DNA of 64,000 bases from Pseudonocardiaceae bacterium. Lineage in GTDB: Bacteria > Actinomycetota > Actinomycetes > Mycobacteriales > Pseudonocardiaceae. Positions 44,111 through 54,212 of the stretch are shown here, piece after piece. Numbering within the stretch: the first letter of the stretch is position 1; every line of letters begins with the position of its first letter. The stretch covers positions 1 to 64,000 of the forward strand of contig WHSZ01000024.1 in assembly GCA_009379845.1 (NCBI GenBank). Direction: 5' to 3'. The translations under genes were made by a program, and so were the position numbers. The notes under the pieces were generated by a model. It was not told the DNA's origin. It was given only the letters and a program-made list of their open reading frames with translations, and ran no database searches.

Positions 44111-45436
44111 TCAGACGCGACCGAGGCGGGTGAGCAGCACCGCGGAGGGCACCGGATGGGCGCCACGACGCCACACCGAATCGGCGACCGCGCGATCCGA
44201 GGTCACCACCACGACAGGACGCCCTTCCGGCTCGGCCGCCACCAGCGCCCTGATCACGTCGTCGGCGAGCACACCGGGATCGCTGAACAGCACCCGCACA
44301 CCCTTCGGCGTGGCGGTGGGCACGGCCACCACGCCCGCGCCGTCGAACACCACGGTCACCTCGGCCCCGGTCCGGGAAGCGAGAGCGGCCAGCTGATGCA
44401 CCAGCCGATCCCGCTGATCGGCGAGCGCCAGCTCCGGGTAACCGGTCTTGGTGACGTTGTAGCCGTCCACCACCATGTGCACGCTCGGCAGCGCGAGCAA
44501 CCGGTCCAGTGCCACTGGATCATCCACCCGGCCGCTCGCGCTCGCCGCGATGCTGGCGCCACGCACCTGGTCGGCCGGCCGCGAACCGATGCCGCTCGGG
44601 CTGCCGAGTGCGAGCTCCCTGCGCAGCCCGGTGATCGCGCCGTCCACCGTGTCCACCAGCAGCGCGAGGCGGACCTCGTCGGCCTGCCGCGCCTCACGCG
44701 CGGACTGCCGTGCGACCTCGGCGTCCGCCCGTGCGCGCTCCGCGCGGCCGCGTTCCTGCTCGGCCCGTTCCCGCTCGGCGTCGCGCTCGGCGCGCAGCGC
44801 GTCCAGGTCGGCCGCCAGCTCCGCACGGACCCGCTCGGCCGCGGATTCACCCGCTTCGGCGGCGTCCCGAGCGTCACGCAGGCTCTTGCCCTGCTCGCGC
44901 AGCCGCCCGCGCAGGCGCTCGACCTCGGCTTCACGTTCGGCCCGCACCCGGTGCACCGCGTCCTGCGCGTCCGCCAGCTTGGCCCGCAGCTCCTGCATCT
45001 CGGTTTCCAGCCTGGCCACCCGCGCGATCGCGGTGTCCCGCTGCTCGCGCAACGTGGCCTGCTCGGCCCGCTCAGCCAGCAGGCCGACCCGCTCGGCCGC
45101 GTCCGGTTCGCCGAGCAACACCGCCGCCGCGGTGGCCGCGACGGTATCCTCGGCGTTCGGGTCGAGCGCGTCGGAGTTGTTGTCCTGCCACCACCGCACG
45201 ACCGCCGAGCGAAAGGCGGACGAATCGCGCAGTTCGGTCAGCAGGGCATGAGCACCGCGCCTGGCACGCTTGGCCGGGGTGAACCGGGCCACCGCGCGCA
45301 GGCGTTGCGGAACGTCCACTTTTGGCAGTTCACCGACGGCTTTCGCGGCCAGTTCGGCCAGCCTGCCACGCACCGTATCGGGCAACGCGTCCCAAACGGA
45401 CTCGTCGCCAGCCGCACCGGTACGTTGCGCCGTCAT
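44111..45436 (-). CDS. NYN (YacP-like) domain RNA-binding/nuclease-like protein with long coiled coil
   Basis: 441 aa from ATG 45436, fixed by TAGGCT ending 6 nt upstream (leaderless). The N-terminal helical region includes LRAVARFTPAKRARRGAHAL; a central Glu/Arg/Ala coiled coil follows (about 135-265). The C-terminal NYN domain contains HMVVDGYNVTKTGYPELAL, VTVVFDGAG, VRVLFSDPGVLADDVI and VVVVTSDRAVAD, with the Asp residues of the PIN-like nuclease site. Likely acts on RNA. Divergent from the DEDDh/GIY-YIG gene. Confidence 0.87.
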   Translation of the reverse strand: MTAQRTGAAGDESVWDALPDTVRGRLAELAAKAVGELPKVDVPQRLRAVARFTPAKRARRGAHALLTELRDSSAFRSAVVRWWQDNNSDALDPNAEDTVAATAAAVLLGEPDAAERVGLLAERAEQATLREQRDTAIARVARLETEMQELRAKLADAQDAVHRVRAEREAEVERLRGRLREQGKSLRDARDAAEAGESAAERVRAELAADLDALRAERDAERERAEQERGRAERARADAEVARQSAREARQADEVRLALLVDTVDGAITGLRRELALGSPSGIGSRPADQVRGASIAASASGRVDDPVALDRLLALPSVHMVVDGYNVTKTGYPELALADQRDRLVHQLAALASRTGAEVTVVFDGAGVVAVPTATPKGVRVLFSDPGVLADDVIRALVAAEPEGRPVVVVTSDRAVADSVWRRGAHPVPSAVLLTRLGRV

Positions 45437-45540
45437 CACCCAAGCCTAGGTCGTCGGGCCGGGGCGGCGGGACACCGGCGCAATAATCGTCCACAAAGGA
45501 CGGGCCGGTTTTGTCGGACCCGGCACTTACCGTGCGCGGC

Positions 45541-47259
45541 ATGGCTCCGCGGAACGAGCAACTCAGCTTCGATGAGCTCGGCACGCCGTTGCGGAACACC
45601 ACGTTCGTGGTATTCGACCTGGAAACCACGGGTGGCAGCGCGGAAGGTGACGCGATCACCGAGATCGGCGCGGTCAAGGTACGCGGCGGCGAGCAACTTG
45701 GCGAGTTCGGCACCCTGGTCGACCCGCAGCGGGGCATCCCACCGGAGGTCGTGCGGCTCACCGGGATCACCCAGGCGATGGTGCACGGGGCGCCGACGAT
45801 CGACGTGGTGCTGCCGTCGTTCCTGGAATTCGCCGGAGACGCCGTGCTGGTGGCGCACAACGCGGGCTTCGACACCGGGTTCCTGCGCGCGGCCTGCCAG
45901 CGGCACGGCTACCCTCGGCCACGCTCGTCGGTGCTGTGCACCGTCCGGCTGGCGCGGCGGATCCTGTCCCGGCAGGACACCCCGAGCTGCCGGCTCTCCG
46001 CGCTGGCCACGTTGTTCGGGGCGCGCACGCCGACCCACCGGGCGCTTGACGACGCGCGGGCGACCGTCGACGTGTTGCACGCGCTGCTCGAGCGGGTCGG
46101 CTCGGTTGGCGTGCACTCGCTCGAGGAGCTGTTCGACTACCTGCCGGAACGCACCACCGCGCAGCGCCGGAAGCGCACGCTCGCCCAGCACCTGCCGCAT
46201 TCGCCGGGCGTGTACCTGTTTCGCGGGCCGAACTCCGAGGTGCTCTACGTCGGTACCGCCTCGGACCTGCGGCGCCGGGTCCGGCAGTACTTCACCGCGA
46301 GCGAGACGCGGGCGCGGTTGCGCGAGATGGTGGCGCTGACCAGCAGGGTCGATGGGGTGCCGTGCGCGCACGCGCTGGAGGCCGAGGTGCGTGAGCTACG
46401 CCTGCTGGCCGCGCACCGTCCGGCGTACAACCGGCGTTCGAAGAACCCGAGGGGCGGGTGGTGGCTGATGCTCACCGACGAGCCGTTCCCCCGGCTGTCC
46501 GTGGTGCGCCAGCCGCGGGACGGCGCGCTCGGGCCGTTTCGATCACAGCGGGCCGCGCAGCGGGCCGCCGAGGCGTTGCAGGGCGGATCCGGCCTGCGGG
46601 CGTGTACCCGGCGGATTCCGGCATCGGGTGCCGACGAGGCGCCCTGCGTGCTCGCCGATCTGGGGCGCTGCGGCGCGCCGTGCGCAGGGCGGCAGAGCGT
46701 CGAGGAGTACGCGCCGGCGGTGCGGGCGGTCACCGAGTTGATCGAAGGGCGGAGCAGCGAGCCACTCGCCGCCCTCGCCGGGCAGCTCGACCGGTTGGCC
46801 ACCGAGGAACGATTCGAGCAGGCGGCGCTGCGCAGGGACGGGATGGCGGCGCTGGTACGAGCGGTGGACCGCGGGCAGCGGCTGGCCGCACTGGCCGCGG
46901 TACCCGAGCTGATCGCCGCACAGCCGGACGGTGCCGGCGGTTGGCAGCTCGTGGTGATCCGGCACGGGCGGCTGGCCTCTGCCGGCGTCGCCGAGCGAGG
47001 CGTGCCGCCGATGCCGGTGGTCGAGGCGTTGGTGGCCAGCGCGGAGACCGTGCTGCCGGAGCAGGGGCCGCTGCGCGGCGCGCCACCCGAGGAGGTCGGC
47101 GTGCTGTCCCGGTGGCTCGCCAGACCGGACACCCGGCTGGTGCGCTGTGCCCAGCCGTGGGCCGAGCCGGCCGGTGCCGCGGCCCGCTGGCGCGGGTGGT
47201 TGCGGCAGGCCGCGTCGGCGCGCAGCGCAGCGGAGGTGCTGGCTGCGGCCGGCGACTGA
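45541..47259 (+). CDS. DEDDh exonuclease / GIY-YIG endonuclease fusion (DnaQ-like plus UvrC N-terminal-like)
   Basis: 572 aa from ATG 45541, supported by TACCGT ending 7 nt upstream; TTG 45511 is an alternative in frame. Domain 1 (about 15-175): FDLETTG (motif I), LVAHNAGFD (motif II) and HRALDDARAT (motif III), a complete DEDDh 3'-5' exonuclease. Domain 2 (about 205-300): SPGVYLFRGPNSEVLYVGTASDLRRR is a GIY-YIG module, followed by UvrC-like LLAAHRPAYNRR and a Cys cluster (CVLADLGRCGAPC). Orthologue of Rv2191; a Cho/UvrC-related DNA repair nuclease. Confidence 0.9.
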   Translation: MAPRNEQLSFDELGTPLRNTTFVVFDLETTGGSAEGDAITEIGAVKVRGGEQLGEFGTLVDPQRGIPPEVVRLTGITQAMVHGAPTIDVVLPSFLEFAGDAVLVAHNAGFDTGFLRAACQRHGYPRPRSSVLCTVRLARRILSRQDTPSCRLSALATLFGARTPTHRALDDARATVDVLHALLERVGSVGVHSLEELFDYLPERTTAQRRKRTLAQHLPHSPGVYLFRGPNSEVLYVGTASDLRRRVRQYFTASETRARLREMVALTSRVDGVPCAHALEAEVRELRLLAAHRPAYNRRSKNPRGGWWLMLTDEPFPRLSVVRQPRDGALGPFRSQRAAQRAAEALQGGSGLRACTRRIPASGADEAPCVLADLGRCGAPCAGRQSVEEYAPAVRAVTELIEGRSSEPLAALAGQLDRLATEERFEQAALRRDGMAALVRAVDRGQRLAALAAVPELIAAQPDGAGGWQLVVIRHGRLASAGVAERGVPPMPVVEALVASAETVLPEQGPLRGAPPEEVGVLSRWLARPDTRLVRCAQPWAEPAGAAARWRGWLRQAASARSAAEVLAAAGD

Positions 47260-47335
47260 CGGGGCCGGTACGATCGCGGCACGGCGTGCGGAACCCACCG
47301 CGTGCCGCACCGGATCGAGCGCGAGGAGGAACGCC

Positions 47336-47623
47336 GTGATCACCGCGATCGTGTTGATGCACGCCGCCGCGGACACCATCACCGAAGCGGCACAGGCGAT
47401 CGCGGATATCGACGGCGTTGCCGAGGTGTATTCCTGCGCGGGCGACGTCGATCTGATTGCGATCGTGCGGGTGCAGACCCACGAGGAGCTGGCCGATCTG
47501 GTGCCGGGGCGAATCAGCAAGGTGCCGGGCGTGCTGGACACCGATACGCATATCGCGTTCCGGTCTTACTCCCGCGCCGACACCGAGTCCGCGTTCGCGA
47601 TCGGCCTGCAGAACTCCGACTGA
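47336..47623 (+). CDS. Lrp/AsnC ligand-binding (RAM) domain protein without HTH
   Basis: 95 aa from GTG 47336 with GAGGAGGA upstream. VITAIVLMHAAADTITEAAQ, IDGVAEVYSCAGDVDLIAIV and ISKVPGVLDTDTHIAFRSYS make a stand-alone AsnC_trans_reg/RAM fold, an alpha-beta sandwich that oligomerises and binds amino acids. No DNA-binding domain. Such proteins co-regulate full-length Lrp proteins or enzymes; the target is unknown. Convergent with qcrB, 36 nt between them. Confidence 0.85.
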   Translation: MITAIVLMHAAADTITEAAQAIADIDGVAEVYSCAGDVDLIAIVRVQTHEELADLVPGRISKVPGVLDTDTHIAFRSYSRADTESAFAIGLQNSD

Positions 47624-47659
47624 TCCCGATACCTCAGCCGCTAGCGCTGTCGTTACCCG

Positions 47660-49360
47660 CTACTCGCGGGCACCGTACCCGGCACGTTCGTCCTCGCTCT
47701 GCTGGGAGACCTCGCCGTTGCCCTCCGCACCGTCGCGCGGAACCTCACCGTTGGACTCGACCGCGGCGTGCTCCTCCTGCGCGGCACGGGCGAGAGCCAC
47801 GCTCTCCTCGGCCGGGTCGGGCTTGAGCAGGCTGCCCGGAACCGGCGCGCCCGCCGAGCCGAGCTTGTTCATCCGCTTCGGCACCGGCGCACCTTGGTAG
47901 GCGAGCGGAACCGGGTGTCCGTGGTCGTCGACCGGGCCGAGTGGCTGGTGCACCTCCACGAACTCGCCGTGCGGCAGGCGTTTGATGACGCCCGTCTCCA
48001 CGCCGTGCTCGAGCACCTCGCGGTCGGCACGCTGCAACCCGAGACAGATCCGGTAGGTGACCACATACGCAAGCGGGGGCAGCACCAGCAACCCGATCCG
48101 GCCGAACCACACCATCGCGTTCAGCGAAATGTGGAACTTGTCCGCGATCACGTCGTTGCCCGCGGTGATCAGCGTGACCATGAAGTACGTGATCGCCATC
48201 ATGCCGAGACTGGTCCGCACCGGCACGTCCCGCGGTCGCTGCAACAGATTGTGGTGCGCGTAGTCCTTGGTGAGTCTCCGTTCGATCCACGGATACACCG
48301 CCGCGAGACCGCACAACATCGGAAGGCCCATCATGAACGGGACGAACGTGGACGGGATCATCCAGTCGCCGAGATAGACTTCCCATGCGGGCCATATTCG
48401 AAGCAGACCGTCCGTCCAAGCCATATACCAGTCCGGCACGGTCGCCGCGGAAACCTGAGAAGCGTTGTACGGCCCGAGATTCCAGACCGGGTTGATCTGG
48501 AACAGCCCACCCATCAGCGCGGTCACGCCGATCACGATCATCGTGAAACCGCCGCCCTTGAGCGCGAAGTACGGCATGATCCGAACGCCGACGACGTTGG
48601 ATTCCTTGCGACGCACGCCGGGGAACTGGGTGTGTTTCTGGTACCAGACCAGCCCCACATGGACCGCGATCAGGGCAAGCAAGAGCCCCGGAATCAACAA
48701 GATATGGAGGGTATACAGCCTCGGAATGATCTCCGTGCCCGGATACTCACCACCGAAGGCCAGCCAGTGCGTCCACGTTCCGAGCACCGGGATCGACATG
48801 ATCAGCCCGGACATGATCCGCAAACCCGAGCCGGAGAGCAGGTCGTCCGGCAGCGAGTAGCCGGCGAAGCCCTCGAGGGCGCCGAGCATGAACAGCACAA
48901 CGCCGATGACCCAGTTGACTTCACGCGGGCGACGGAACGAGCCGGTGAAGAAGTTCCGCAGCATATGCGCCACGATCGCCGCCATGAACAGCAGCGCGGC
49001 CCAGTGGTGCACCTGCCGGGCGAACAACCCGCCCCGGACCTCGAACGAGATCTCCAGAGTGGACTCGTAGGCCCTAGACATCTCGATGCCACGCAGGTTG
49101 GTGAACGAACCCTGGTACTGCACTTCCTCCATCGACGGATCGAAGAACAGCGCAAGATACGTGCCGGAGAGCAGCAGCACGATGAAGCTGTACAGCGCGA
49201 TCTCGCCGAGCAGGAAGGACCAGTGGGTCGGGAAGACCTTGTTCATCTGCCGGCGCAACCCGCCGGCGAGGTGGTACCGATCGTCGGTCCACTTGGCCGA
49301 CCCATTGGCAGCGCGCTCGGCCGCGTTGCTCGGCTTGGTGGGCGTGGTGATCGCACTCAT
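47660..49360 (-). CDS. qcrB: Cytochrome bc1 complex cytochrome b subunit
   Basis: 566 aa. Actinobacterial QcrB with the heme-ligand helices ([40 protein letters not shown]), the Qo-site [10 protein letters not shown] segment in place of PEWY, and an extended C-terminal tail (about residues 430-566) rich in Pro/Glu/Gly typical of the group. Oxidises menaquinol in the bc1-aa3 supercomplex. Start overlaps the qcrA stop (ATGA, 49357-49360): operon ctaE-qcrC-qcrA-qcrB. Confidence 0.96.
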   Translation of the reverse strand: MSAITTPTKPSNAAERAANGSAKWTDDRYHLAGGLRRQMNKVFPTHWSFLLGEIALYSFIVLLLSGTYLALFFDPSMEEVQYQGSFTNLRGIEMSRAYESTLEISFEVRGGLFARQVHHWAALLFMAAIVAHMLRNFFTGSFRRPREVNWVIGVVLFMLGALEGFAGYSLPDDLLSGSGLRIMSGLIMSIPVLGTWTHWLAFGGEYPGTEIIPRLYTLHILLIPGLLLALIAVHVGLVWYQKHTQFPGVRRKESNVVGVRIMPYFALKGGGFTMIVIGVTALMGGLFQINPVWNLGPYNASQVSAATVPDWYMAWTDGLLRIWPAWEVYLGDWMIPSTFVPFMMGLPMLCGLAAVYPWIERRLTKDYAHHNLLQRPRDVPVRTSLGMMAITYFMVTLITAGNDVIADKFHISLNAMVWFGRIGLLVLPPLAYVVTYRICLGLQRADREVLEHGVETGVIKRLPHGEFVEVHQPLGPVDDHGHPVPLAYQGAPVPKRMNKLGSAGAPVPGSLLKPDPAEESVALARAAQEEHAAVESNGEVPRDGAEGNGEVSQQSEDERAGYGARE

Positions 49361-50505
49361 GACTTACGCTCCCAAAACGCCGGGCCGACGGCCTCGATGA
49401 AGTCACCTCTAGCGTAGAAATATCCGGTCTCCGGGTCCACTGCTATGGGCAATTGCGCGAGCGCACGGGTCGCCGGACCGAAAATCGGCTTCGCGTAGTG
49501 CAGGGCGTCGAACTGCGACTGGTGGCACGGGCACAGGATCCGGTTGGTCTGCTGCTCGTACAGCGAGGTCGGGCAGCCGAGGTGACTGCAGATCTTCGTG
49601 TAGGCGTAGTAATCGCCGAAGTTGAAGTCTTCCTGCCCTTCCCGCTTGACCACTTTGGTGGCGTCGTCCGGCCGCAACCGGATCAGCATGACCGGGCTGT
49701 CGGCGCTCTTCATCGCCTCGTTCAGTGCTTCCTCGTCGTGCCGGTCTGTCTCCCGGAACGGGAACACCGTTTCCATCGAGCCCGCTTCCATATCCTCGGG
49801 CTTGACCAGCGAGATCTCGTGCGCGTCGCCGGTCGACCGGCGCAGGAACACCTTCTCACCGTTCTCCGGCTGCCATCTGGTGTGCCACAGGCCTTCGTGG
49901 TTCTCGGTGTCCTTCCACGGATCCCGGATGAACCCGCCGAGGGCGAAAACCCCGGCCGCGAGGCCGAAGGCGCCGAGCCCGAACCCGGCGCTGCGCTTGA
50001 TCATCGAGCGGCGCGCGATCGTGCTGCGGCCGCCGGCATCCGCCAGATGCGCGGCCGCGGTCTGCTTGTCCAGCTCGCTCGAACCGCCGTCGTGGCGCTG
50101 CTGCACGACGACCTCATGGGGGAGGAACTTCTTCGTGTAGGCGATCGCGCCGACACCGACACCGAGGATCGACAGCCCGAGCGTGAGCCCGATCAGCGGC
50201 GTGTACAGGCTGTAAAGGAAGTGTGCTTCGGGGTCGTTCGGCGGCTGGTACTGGTACGGCCACCAGAGGAACACCACGACGAACGCCAGCCCGGCCAACC
50301 CGGCGAGACCGAACCACATCGCCACTACCCGCTCGGCGCGTTTCTCCGCGCGCGTGCCCTTGACCGGCCACGGATCCGGGTACTCGACGATCTGGACCTC
50401 GTCCAGCTTGCCGCCCAGCCGGAGGAGCTCGTCGCGGCTCATCTCGCCGAGCTCTTCGTCGGTTGGCAGGTCCTCGTCAGGGCGGCTCGGGTTGTCGTTA
50501 CTCAT
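49357..50505 (-). CDS. qcrA: Cytochrome bc1 complex Rieske iron-sulfur subunit
   Basis: 382 aa from ATG 50505, overlapping the qcrC stop (ATGA). Three N-terminal transmembrane helices, typical of actinobacterial QcrA, and the C-terminal Rieske domain with [13 protein letters not shown] and CPCHQSQFD (CxH...CxxH 2Fe-2S ligands). Transfers electrons from menaquinol to the di-heme cytochrome c QcrC. The longer open frame to 50562 is not supported. Confidence 0.95.
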   Translation of the reverse strand: MSNDNPSRPDEDLPTDEELGEMSRDELLRLGGKLDEVQIVEYPDPWPVKGTRAEKRAERVVAMWFGLAGLAGLAFVVVFLWWPYQYQPPNDPEAHFLYSLYTPLIGLTLGLSILGVGVGAIAYTKKFLPHEVVVQQRHDGGSSELDKQTAAAHLADAGGRSTIARRSMIKRSAGFGLGAFGLAAGVFALGGFIRDPWKDTENHEGLWHTRWQPENGEKVFLRRSTGDAHEISLVKPEDMEAGSMETVFPFRETDRHDEEALNEAMKSADSPVMLIRLRPDDATKVVKREGQEDFNFGDYYAYTKICSHLGCPTSLYEQQTNRILCPCHQSQFDALHYAKPIFGPATRALAQLPIAVDPETGYFYARGDFIEAVGPAFWERKS

Positions 50506-51314
50506 GCCTTGGCTCCGATCCAGAGCGTCACACCGATCAGTGCTCCGATGCCAACCACCCATGCGATCAAACCTTCGGGCATCGGACCGTAACCACCGAG
50601 GGCGTTGCCGCCGGGATTATTGTTTCCGTCCGTCACCGACTTGACGTAGGCGATGATGTCCTTCTTCTCCTCCGGCGTGAGTTGACGATCGGAGAACTTC
50701 GGCATGTTCTGCGGACCGGTCTGCATCGCGGTGTACATGGCGTCCTCCTTGACCCCATCCAGATGCGGACCGAACTTGCCGGACGACAGCGCACCGCCTC
50801 GGCCGGTGAAGTTGTGACAGGACGCGCAGTTCAATCGGAACAGCTCGCCGCCCCGTGCGGAGTCCTTGCCCTGCAGCGCCGCACCGGACTCCTCGGGACG
50901 CTCCGGGCCGCCACCGTTGGCCTGGATGTAAGCACCGAGCGCGTCGATCTCGTCCGGGCTCAGCTTCGGCGGCTTTTTCTCGGCCTGCGCCTCCTGCCGC
51001 ACAGCCGGCATCCGGCCTGTCGAGGTCTGGAAGTAGACCGCGGCTTCGCCGACCCCGTTCAGGCTGGGCCCGCGGTCCGGCACGCCCTGCAGGTTCTCGC
51101 CGTGGCAGCTGATGCAGGTGTTGTTGTAGACCTCCTCGCCCTTGCGGATCAGCGCCGGGTCGCCTTGGGCCTGGGCGGTCTGCGGTTCGGGGGCGAGTGC
51201 GCTGTACAGCATGCCGGCGCTCAACAGCGCGAAGCCCAGCGCGAGGAAACCGGAAAGGCGGCGCCGGAACTTGCTGTGCGTGCGCTTCGGCTTGGCTGTG
51301 TTCGTGGTGGTCAT
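50502..51314 (-). CDS. qcrC: Cytochrome bc1 complex di-heme cytochrome c subunit
   Basis: 270 aa from ATG 51314 (AAGGG upstream; a TTG lies three codons earlier). N-terminal membrane anchor about 22-45, two heme-binding motifs CISCHG and CASCHN, and a C-terminal transmembrane helix (about 240-262). The two fused c-type domains replace soluble cytochrome c and connect bc1 directly to the aa3 oxidase. Confidence 0.95.
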   Translation of the reverse strand: MTTTNTAKPKRTHSKFRRRLSGFLALGFALLSAGMLYSALAPEPQTAQAQGDPALIRKGEEVYNNTCISCHGENLQGVPDRGPSLNGVGEAAVYFQTSTGRMPAVRQEAQAEKKPPKLSPDEIDALGAYIQANGGGPERPEESGAALQGKDSARGGELFRLNCASCHNFTGRGGALSSGKFGPHLDGVKEDAMYTAMQTGPQNMPKFSDRQLTPEEKKDIIAYVKSVTDGNNNPGGNALGGYGPMPEGLIAWVVGIGALIGVTLWIGAKA

Positions 51315-51372
51315 GTGCGGCAACCCTTGCTGTCAGTTCGAGGCTCGGTGCGAGGCATCGCTGTAGCTGGCT

Positions 51373-51999
51373 TCACGGAACGATGTAGATCACCGCGAAG
51401 AGACCGATCCATACGATGTCCACGAAGTGCCAGTAGTAGGAGACCACGATCGCCGAGGTCGCCTGTGCCGGCGTGAACTTGCTGAGCCTGGTGCGCATGA
51501 TCAAGAACACAAAGGCGATCAACCCGCCGATCACGTGCAGCCCGTGGAAACCCGTGGTTATGTAGAAGACCGTGCCGAAGGCACTCGAGCTCATCGTGAC
51601 GCCCTCACTGATGAGCGTGAGGTACTCGCCCAGCTGGCCACCGACGAAGATCGTGCCCATCACCAGGGTGAGGATGTACCAGCGCCGCAGGCCGTACACA
51701 TCGCCGCGCTCCGCGGCGAACACCCCGAGCTGGCAGGTGAACGACGACGCCACCAGGATGATCGTGAAGGGCACGGCGTACGGGATGTCCAGGTGGATCG
51801 GCTCCCCGTTGGGAAGCGGCGGTGGCCAATGCCCGCTGGCGTTCTGAGCCTTCACCGTGAAGAACATGGCGAAAAGCCCAGCGAAGAACATCAGCTCGCT
51901 GGACAGCCACACGATGGTGCCCACGCTGACCATGTTCGGTCGGTTCAGCGAGTGCACGCGCTGGCCGATGGAAGGCGCTGCCGTAGTCACAGCTCGCAT
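51373..51999 (-). CDS. ctaE: Cytochrome c oxidase (aa3) subunit III
   Basis: 208 aa from ATG 51999. Five to seven hydrophobic helices, with [39 protein letters not shown] and [21 protein letters not shown] matching CtaE. First gene of the ctaE-qcrCAB operon; 58 nt separate it from qcrC. There is no Shine-Dalgarno sequence before the ATG. The 184-nt region 52000-52183 contains the divergent promoters of ctaE and the receiver-like gene; no additional gene is seen there. Confidence 0.94.
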   Translation of the reverse strand: MRAVTTAAPSIGQRVHSLNRPNMVSVGTIVWLSSELMFFAGLFAMFFTVKAQNASGHWPPPLPNGEPIHLDIPYAVPFTIILVASSFTCQLGVFAAERGDVYGLRRWYILTLVMGTIFVGGQLGEYLTLISEGVTMSSSAFGTVFYITTGFHGLHVIGGLIAFVFLIMRTRLSKFTPAQATSAIVVSYYWHFVDIVWIGLFAVIYIVP

Positions 52000-52183
52000 T
52001 ATTGCTTGTTCCGGGGCGCGCGACATCGTCGGGTCCGTGCACGTGTCGGGTCAACTGGATCACACCTCACCACGCCCAGCGAAGGTCCGAATAGGTCCGC
52101 TGCCCACGGCCTGGACCAGGCAGCTAACATCGCGTTCGTTCGCGCATTGTCGATCTGGCGACCGCCCGGAGGAGCTGCCCACG

Positions 52184-52603
52184 ATGAGCACGCCGCACAC
52201 GGCCGGACAACGCATCCTGGTGTTCAGTCACCGGCCCGGGATCCGGGAGAGCATTATCACGGCCGTCGGTCGCCGCCCCGCCGTCGACATCGGCCGGGTC
52301 ACCTACCAGGAGGCCGGCACCGTCGCCGAGGTGATCGGCGAGATGGACGCCGGCACGGTGGATCTCGCGATCCTGGACGGTGAGGCACAGCCGACCGGCG
52401 GCATGGGGCTGTGCCGGCAGCTGAAGATGGAGATCTCGGAGTGCCCGCCGGTGGTCATCGCGGTACGCCGCAAAGACGATCGCTGGCTGGCCACCTGGTC
52501 GCTTGCGGACGCCGTGCTCGTGCACCCGTTGGACCCGCTGACCGCCGCGGAGACCGTCGCGGATGTGCTGCGCACCAGGCGGCTGCCCGTCGTGCGCGGC
52601 TGA
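52184..52603 (+). CDS. Receiver-like (CheY-fold) protein with atypical active site
   Basis: 139 aa from ATG 52184 with GGAGGA upstream. [20 protein letters not shown] and [20 protein letters not shown] followed by [23 protein letters not shown] follow a response-regulator receiver fold. The phospho-acceptor Asp is kept (AILDG), but the usual acidic pair after beta-1 is SH, and the conserved Lys before the final Pro is His (LVHPLDP). Mg-dependent phosphorylation is therefore doubtful. It is a single domain, 4 nt upstream of trpD. Homologues occupy this place in many actinobacteria. Confidence 0.75.
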   Translation: MSTPHTAGQRILVFSHRPGIRESIITAVGRRPAVDIGRVTYQEAGTVAEVIGEMDAGTVDLAILDGEAQPTGGMGLCRQLKMEISECPPVVIAVRRKDDRWLATWSLADAVLVHPLDPLTAAETVADVLRTRRLPVVRG

Positions 52604-52607
52604 TCCG

Positions 52608-53654
52608 ATGACTCGACCCGCGCAGACCTGGCCCAAGCTGCTCACCAGCTTGGTGGCCGGCACGGACCTGACCGCGGCCGACACCGCGTGGGCGATGGAC
52701 GAGATCATGACCGGCTCGGCCACGCCCGCTCAGATGGCGGCGTTCGCGGTCGCGCTACGGGCCAAGGGCGAGACCCCGGCCGAGGTTGCCGGGATGGCCG
52801 AGGCGATGCTCGCCCACGCGCACCGCGTCGAGGTGGATCGCCCGTGCGTGGACGTCGTCGGCACCGGCGGAGACCGCTCCGGCACGGTGAACATCTCCAC
52901 GATGGCCGCGATCGTGACCGCGGCCGCCGGAGTACCGGTGGTCAAGCACGGCAACCGCGCGGCTTCCTCGCAGTGCGGCACGGCGGACGTGCTCGAACGG
53001 CTCGGCGTCCGCATCGAACTGAACCCAGACGGGGTGCGCTCCTGTGTGGCGGAGCTGAACATCGGGTTCTGCTTCGCGCCGGTGTTTCACCCGGCCTTCC
53101 GGCACACCGGGGCTCCGCGCAGGGAGATCGGCATCCCGACCGCGTTCAACGTGCTCGGGCCGCTGACGAATCCGGCGCAGCCAGCGGCCGGGCTGGTCGG
53201 CTGCGCCAACGAGCTGATGGCGCCGGTGGTGGCCGAAGTGTTCGCCTCGCGGGGCGCCTCGGTGCTGGTGGTGCGTGGAGACGACGGGCTGGACGAGATC
53301 ACCACGACCACCACTACGTCGGCGTGGGTGGTGCGGGACGGCTCGGTGCGCGAGGCGTCGATCGACCCCGGTGAGCTGGGCATCGGAGCGGCTCGACCGG
53401 AGCAGCTGCGGGGCGGCGACGTGGCGGCGAACGCCCGCGCCGTACAGGATCTGGTCACCGGAAAGCCGGGGCCGGTGCGGGACGCCGTGCTGCTGAACGC
53501 GGCGGCGGCGGTGGCCGCGCACCGGGGGCTCACCGACGACGTGCACGCCGATCTGCGGGCCGGCCTGCGAATGGTCACCGAGGCGGTCGATTCGGGCGCG
53601 GCCGGCGAGCTGCTCACCCGCTGGGCGCGGTACTCGACGTCGTTGCCAGCCTGA
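52608..53654 (+). CDS. trpD: Anthranilate phosphoribosyltransferase
   Basis: 348 aa from ATG 52608. Second step of tryptophan synthesis: anthranilate plus [24 protein letters not shown] (GTGGD phosphate loop), [20 protein letters not shown] and [21 protein letters not shown] are strict TrpD motifs. Four nt after the receiver-like gene, hence probably cotranscribed. The 87-nt stretch to ctaF has TGACGAC repeats and a weak 7-bp stem (53710-53731), perhaps a terminator. Confidence 0.95.
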   Translation: MTRPAQTWPKLLTSLVAGTDLTAADTAWAMDEIMTGSATPAQMAAFAVALRAKGETPAEVAGMAEAMLAHAHRVEVDRPCVDVVGTGGDRSGTVNISTMAAIVTAAAGVPVVKHGNRAASSQCGTADVLERLGVRIELNPDGVRSCVAELNIGFCFAPVFHPAFRHTGAPRREIGIPTAFNVLGPLTNPAQPAAGLVGCANELMAPVVAEVFASRGASVLVVRGDDGLDEITTTTTTSAWVVRDGSVREASIDPGELGIGAARPEQLRGGDVAANARAVQDLVTGKPGPVRDAVLLNAAAAVAAHRGLTDDVHADLRAGLRMVTEAVDSGAAGELLTRWARYSTSLPA

Positions 53655-53741
53655 CGACGCTCCCGCCCTGACGACGCTGACGACGCGGCGCTGACGACAC
53701 CACGGCGGGCGCCGCGATCGAGGGCGCGGCGTGCGGACGCG

Positions 53742-54161
53742 CTACTCCTCGTTCGGGCCGACGTGGTACTCGAACACCAGGCCGCCGATGGCGATCAGCA
53801 GCGCGATCCCGCCGAGTACCGCCATCCACCACTGCGAGAAGGCCATCGCGACACCGGTCAGCGCGGCCGCCGCTGCCATCGCGATCGGCCAGTAGCTGCC
53901 GGGGCTGAAGAACCCCAGCTCGCCCGCGCCGTCGCTGATCTCGGCATCCGGCCGGTCCTCAGGGCGCCCCTCGATCCGGCGTGACACGAACCGGAAGTAG
54001 GTGCCGACCAGCAGGGAAAGCCCGCCGGTCAGGATCAGCGCGACCAGACCGACCGGCTCGACCCCGGAGGGCGCGTAAGCAGCGGTCAGCACGCCGTAAA
54101 TGATCGCCACGCCAAAGGCAAAGACCGTGACAATATCGAATATCCGGGCTTCGACCTTCAT
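53742..54161 (-). CDS. ctaF: Cytochrome c oxidase subunit IV (actinobacterial CtaF)
   Basis: 139 aa from ATG 54161, with GAGG upstream. Four hydrophobic helices (IFDIVTVFAFGVAIIYGVL, VGLVALILTGGLSLLVGTYF, then two C-terminal) separated by a charged loop SRRIEGRPEDRPDAEISDGAG; it contains the ELGFFSPGSYWP segment specific to CtaF. Structural subunit of the aa3 oxidase, always next to ctaC as here (51 nt apart). Confidence 0.93.
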   Translation of the reverse strand: MKVEARIFDIVTVFAFGVAIIYGVLTAAYAPSGVEPVGLVALILTGGLSLLVGTYFRFVSRRIEGRPEDRPDAEISDGAGELGFFSPGSYWPIAMAAAAALTGVAMAFSQWWMAVLGGIALLIAIGGLVFEYHVGPNEE

Positions 54162-54212
54162 GCTGTCCTCACTCTCACCAACCACGTTGCCACACGCATC
54201 GTTCGGTCAACC

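Noticed and set aside
45511-45540. TTG at 45511 as start of the DEDDh/GIY-YIG nuclease
   Set aside because: The ten added residues fall across the probable -10 box TACCGT at 45528-45533, which is 7 nt before ATG 45541.
43523-46339. A 938-codon plus-strand open frame
   Set aside because: It runs antisense through the VanY and NYN genes and out of frame through the DEDDh gene. Composition is low-complexity and no domain can be recognised.
47768-49417. A 549-codon plus-strand open frame opposite qcrB
   Set aside because: Antisense to a strongly conserved cytochrome b gene; the translated product has no hydrophobic or catalytic pattern.
53652-53741. TGACGAC repeats after trpD considered as a regulatory element
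   Set aside because: Short, irregularly spaced and of a composition expected by chance in this GC context; the only structure is a weak 7-bp stem.
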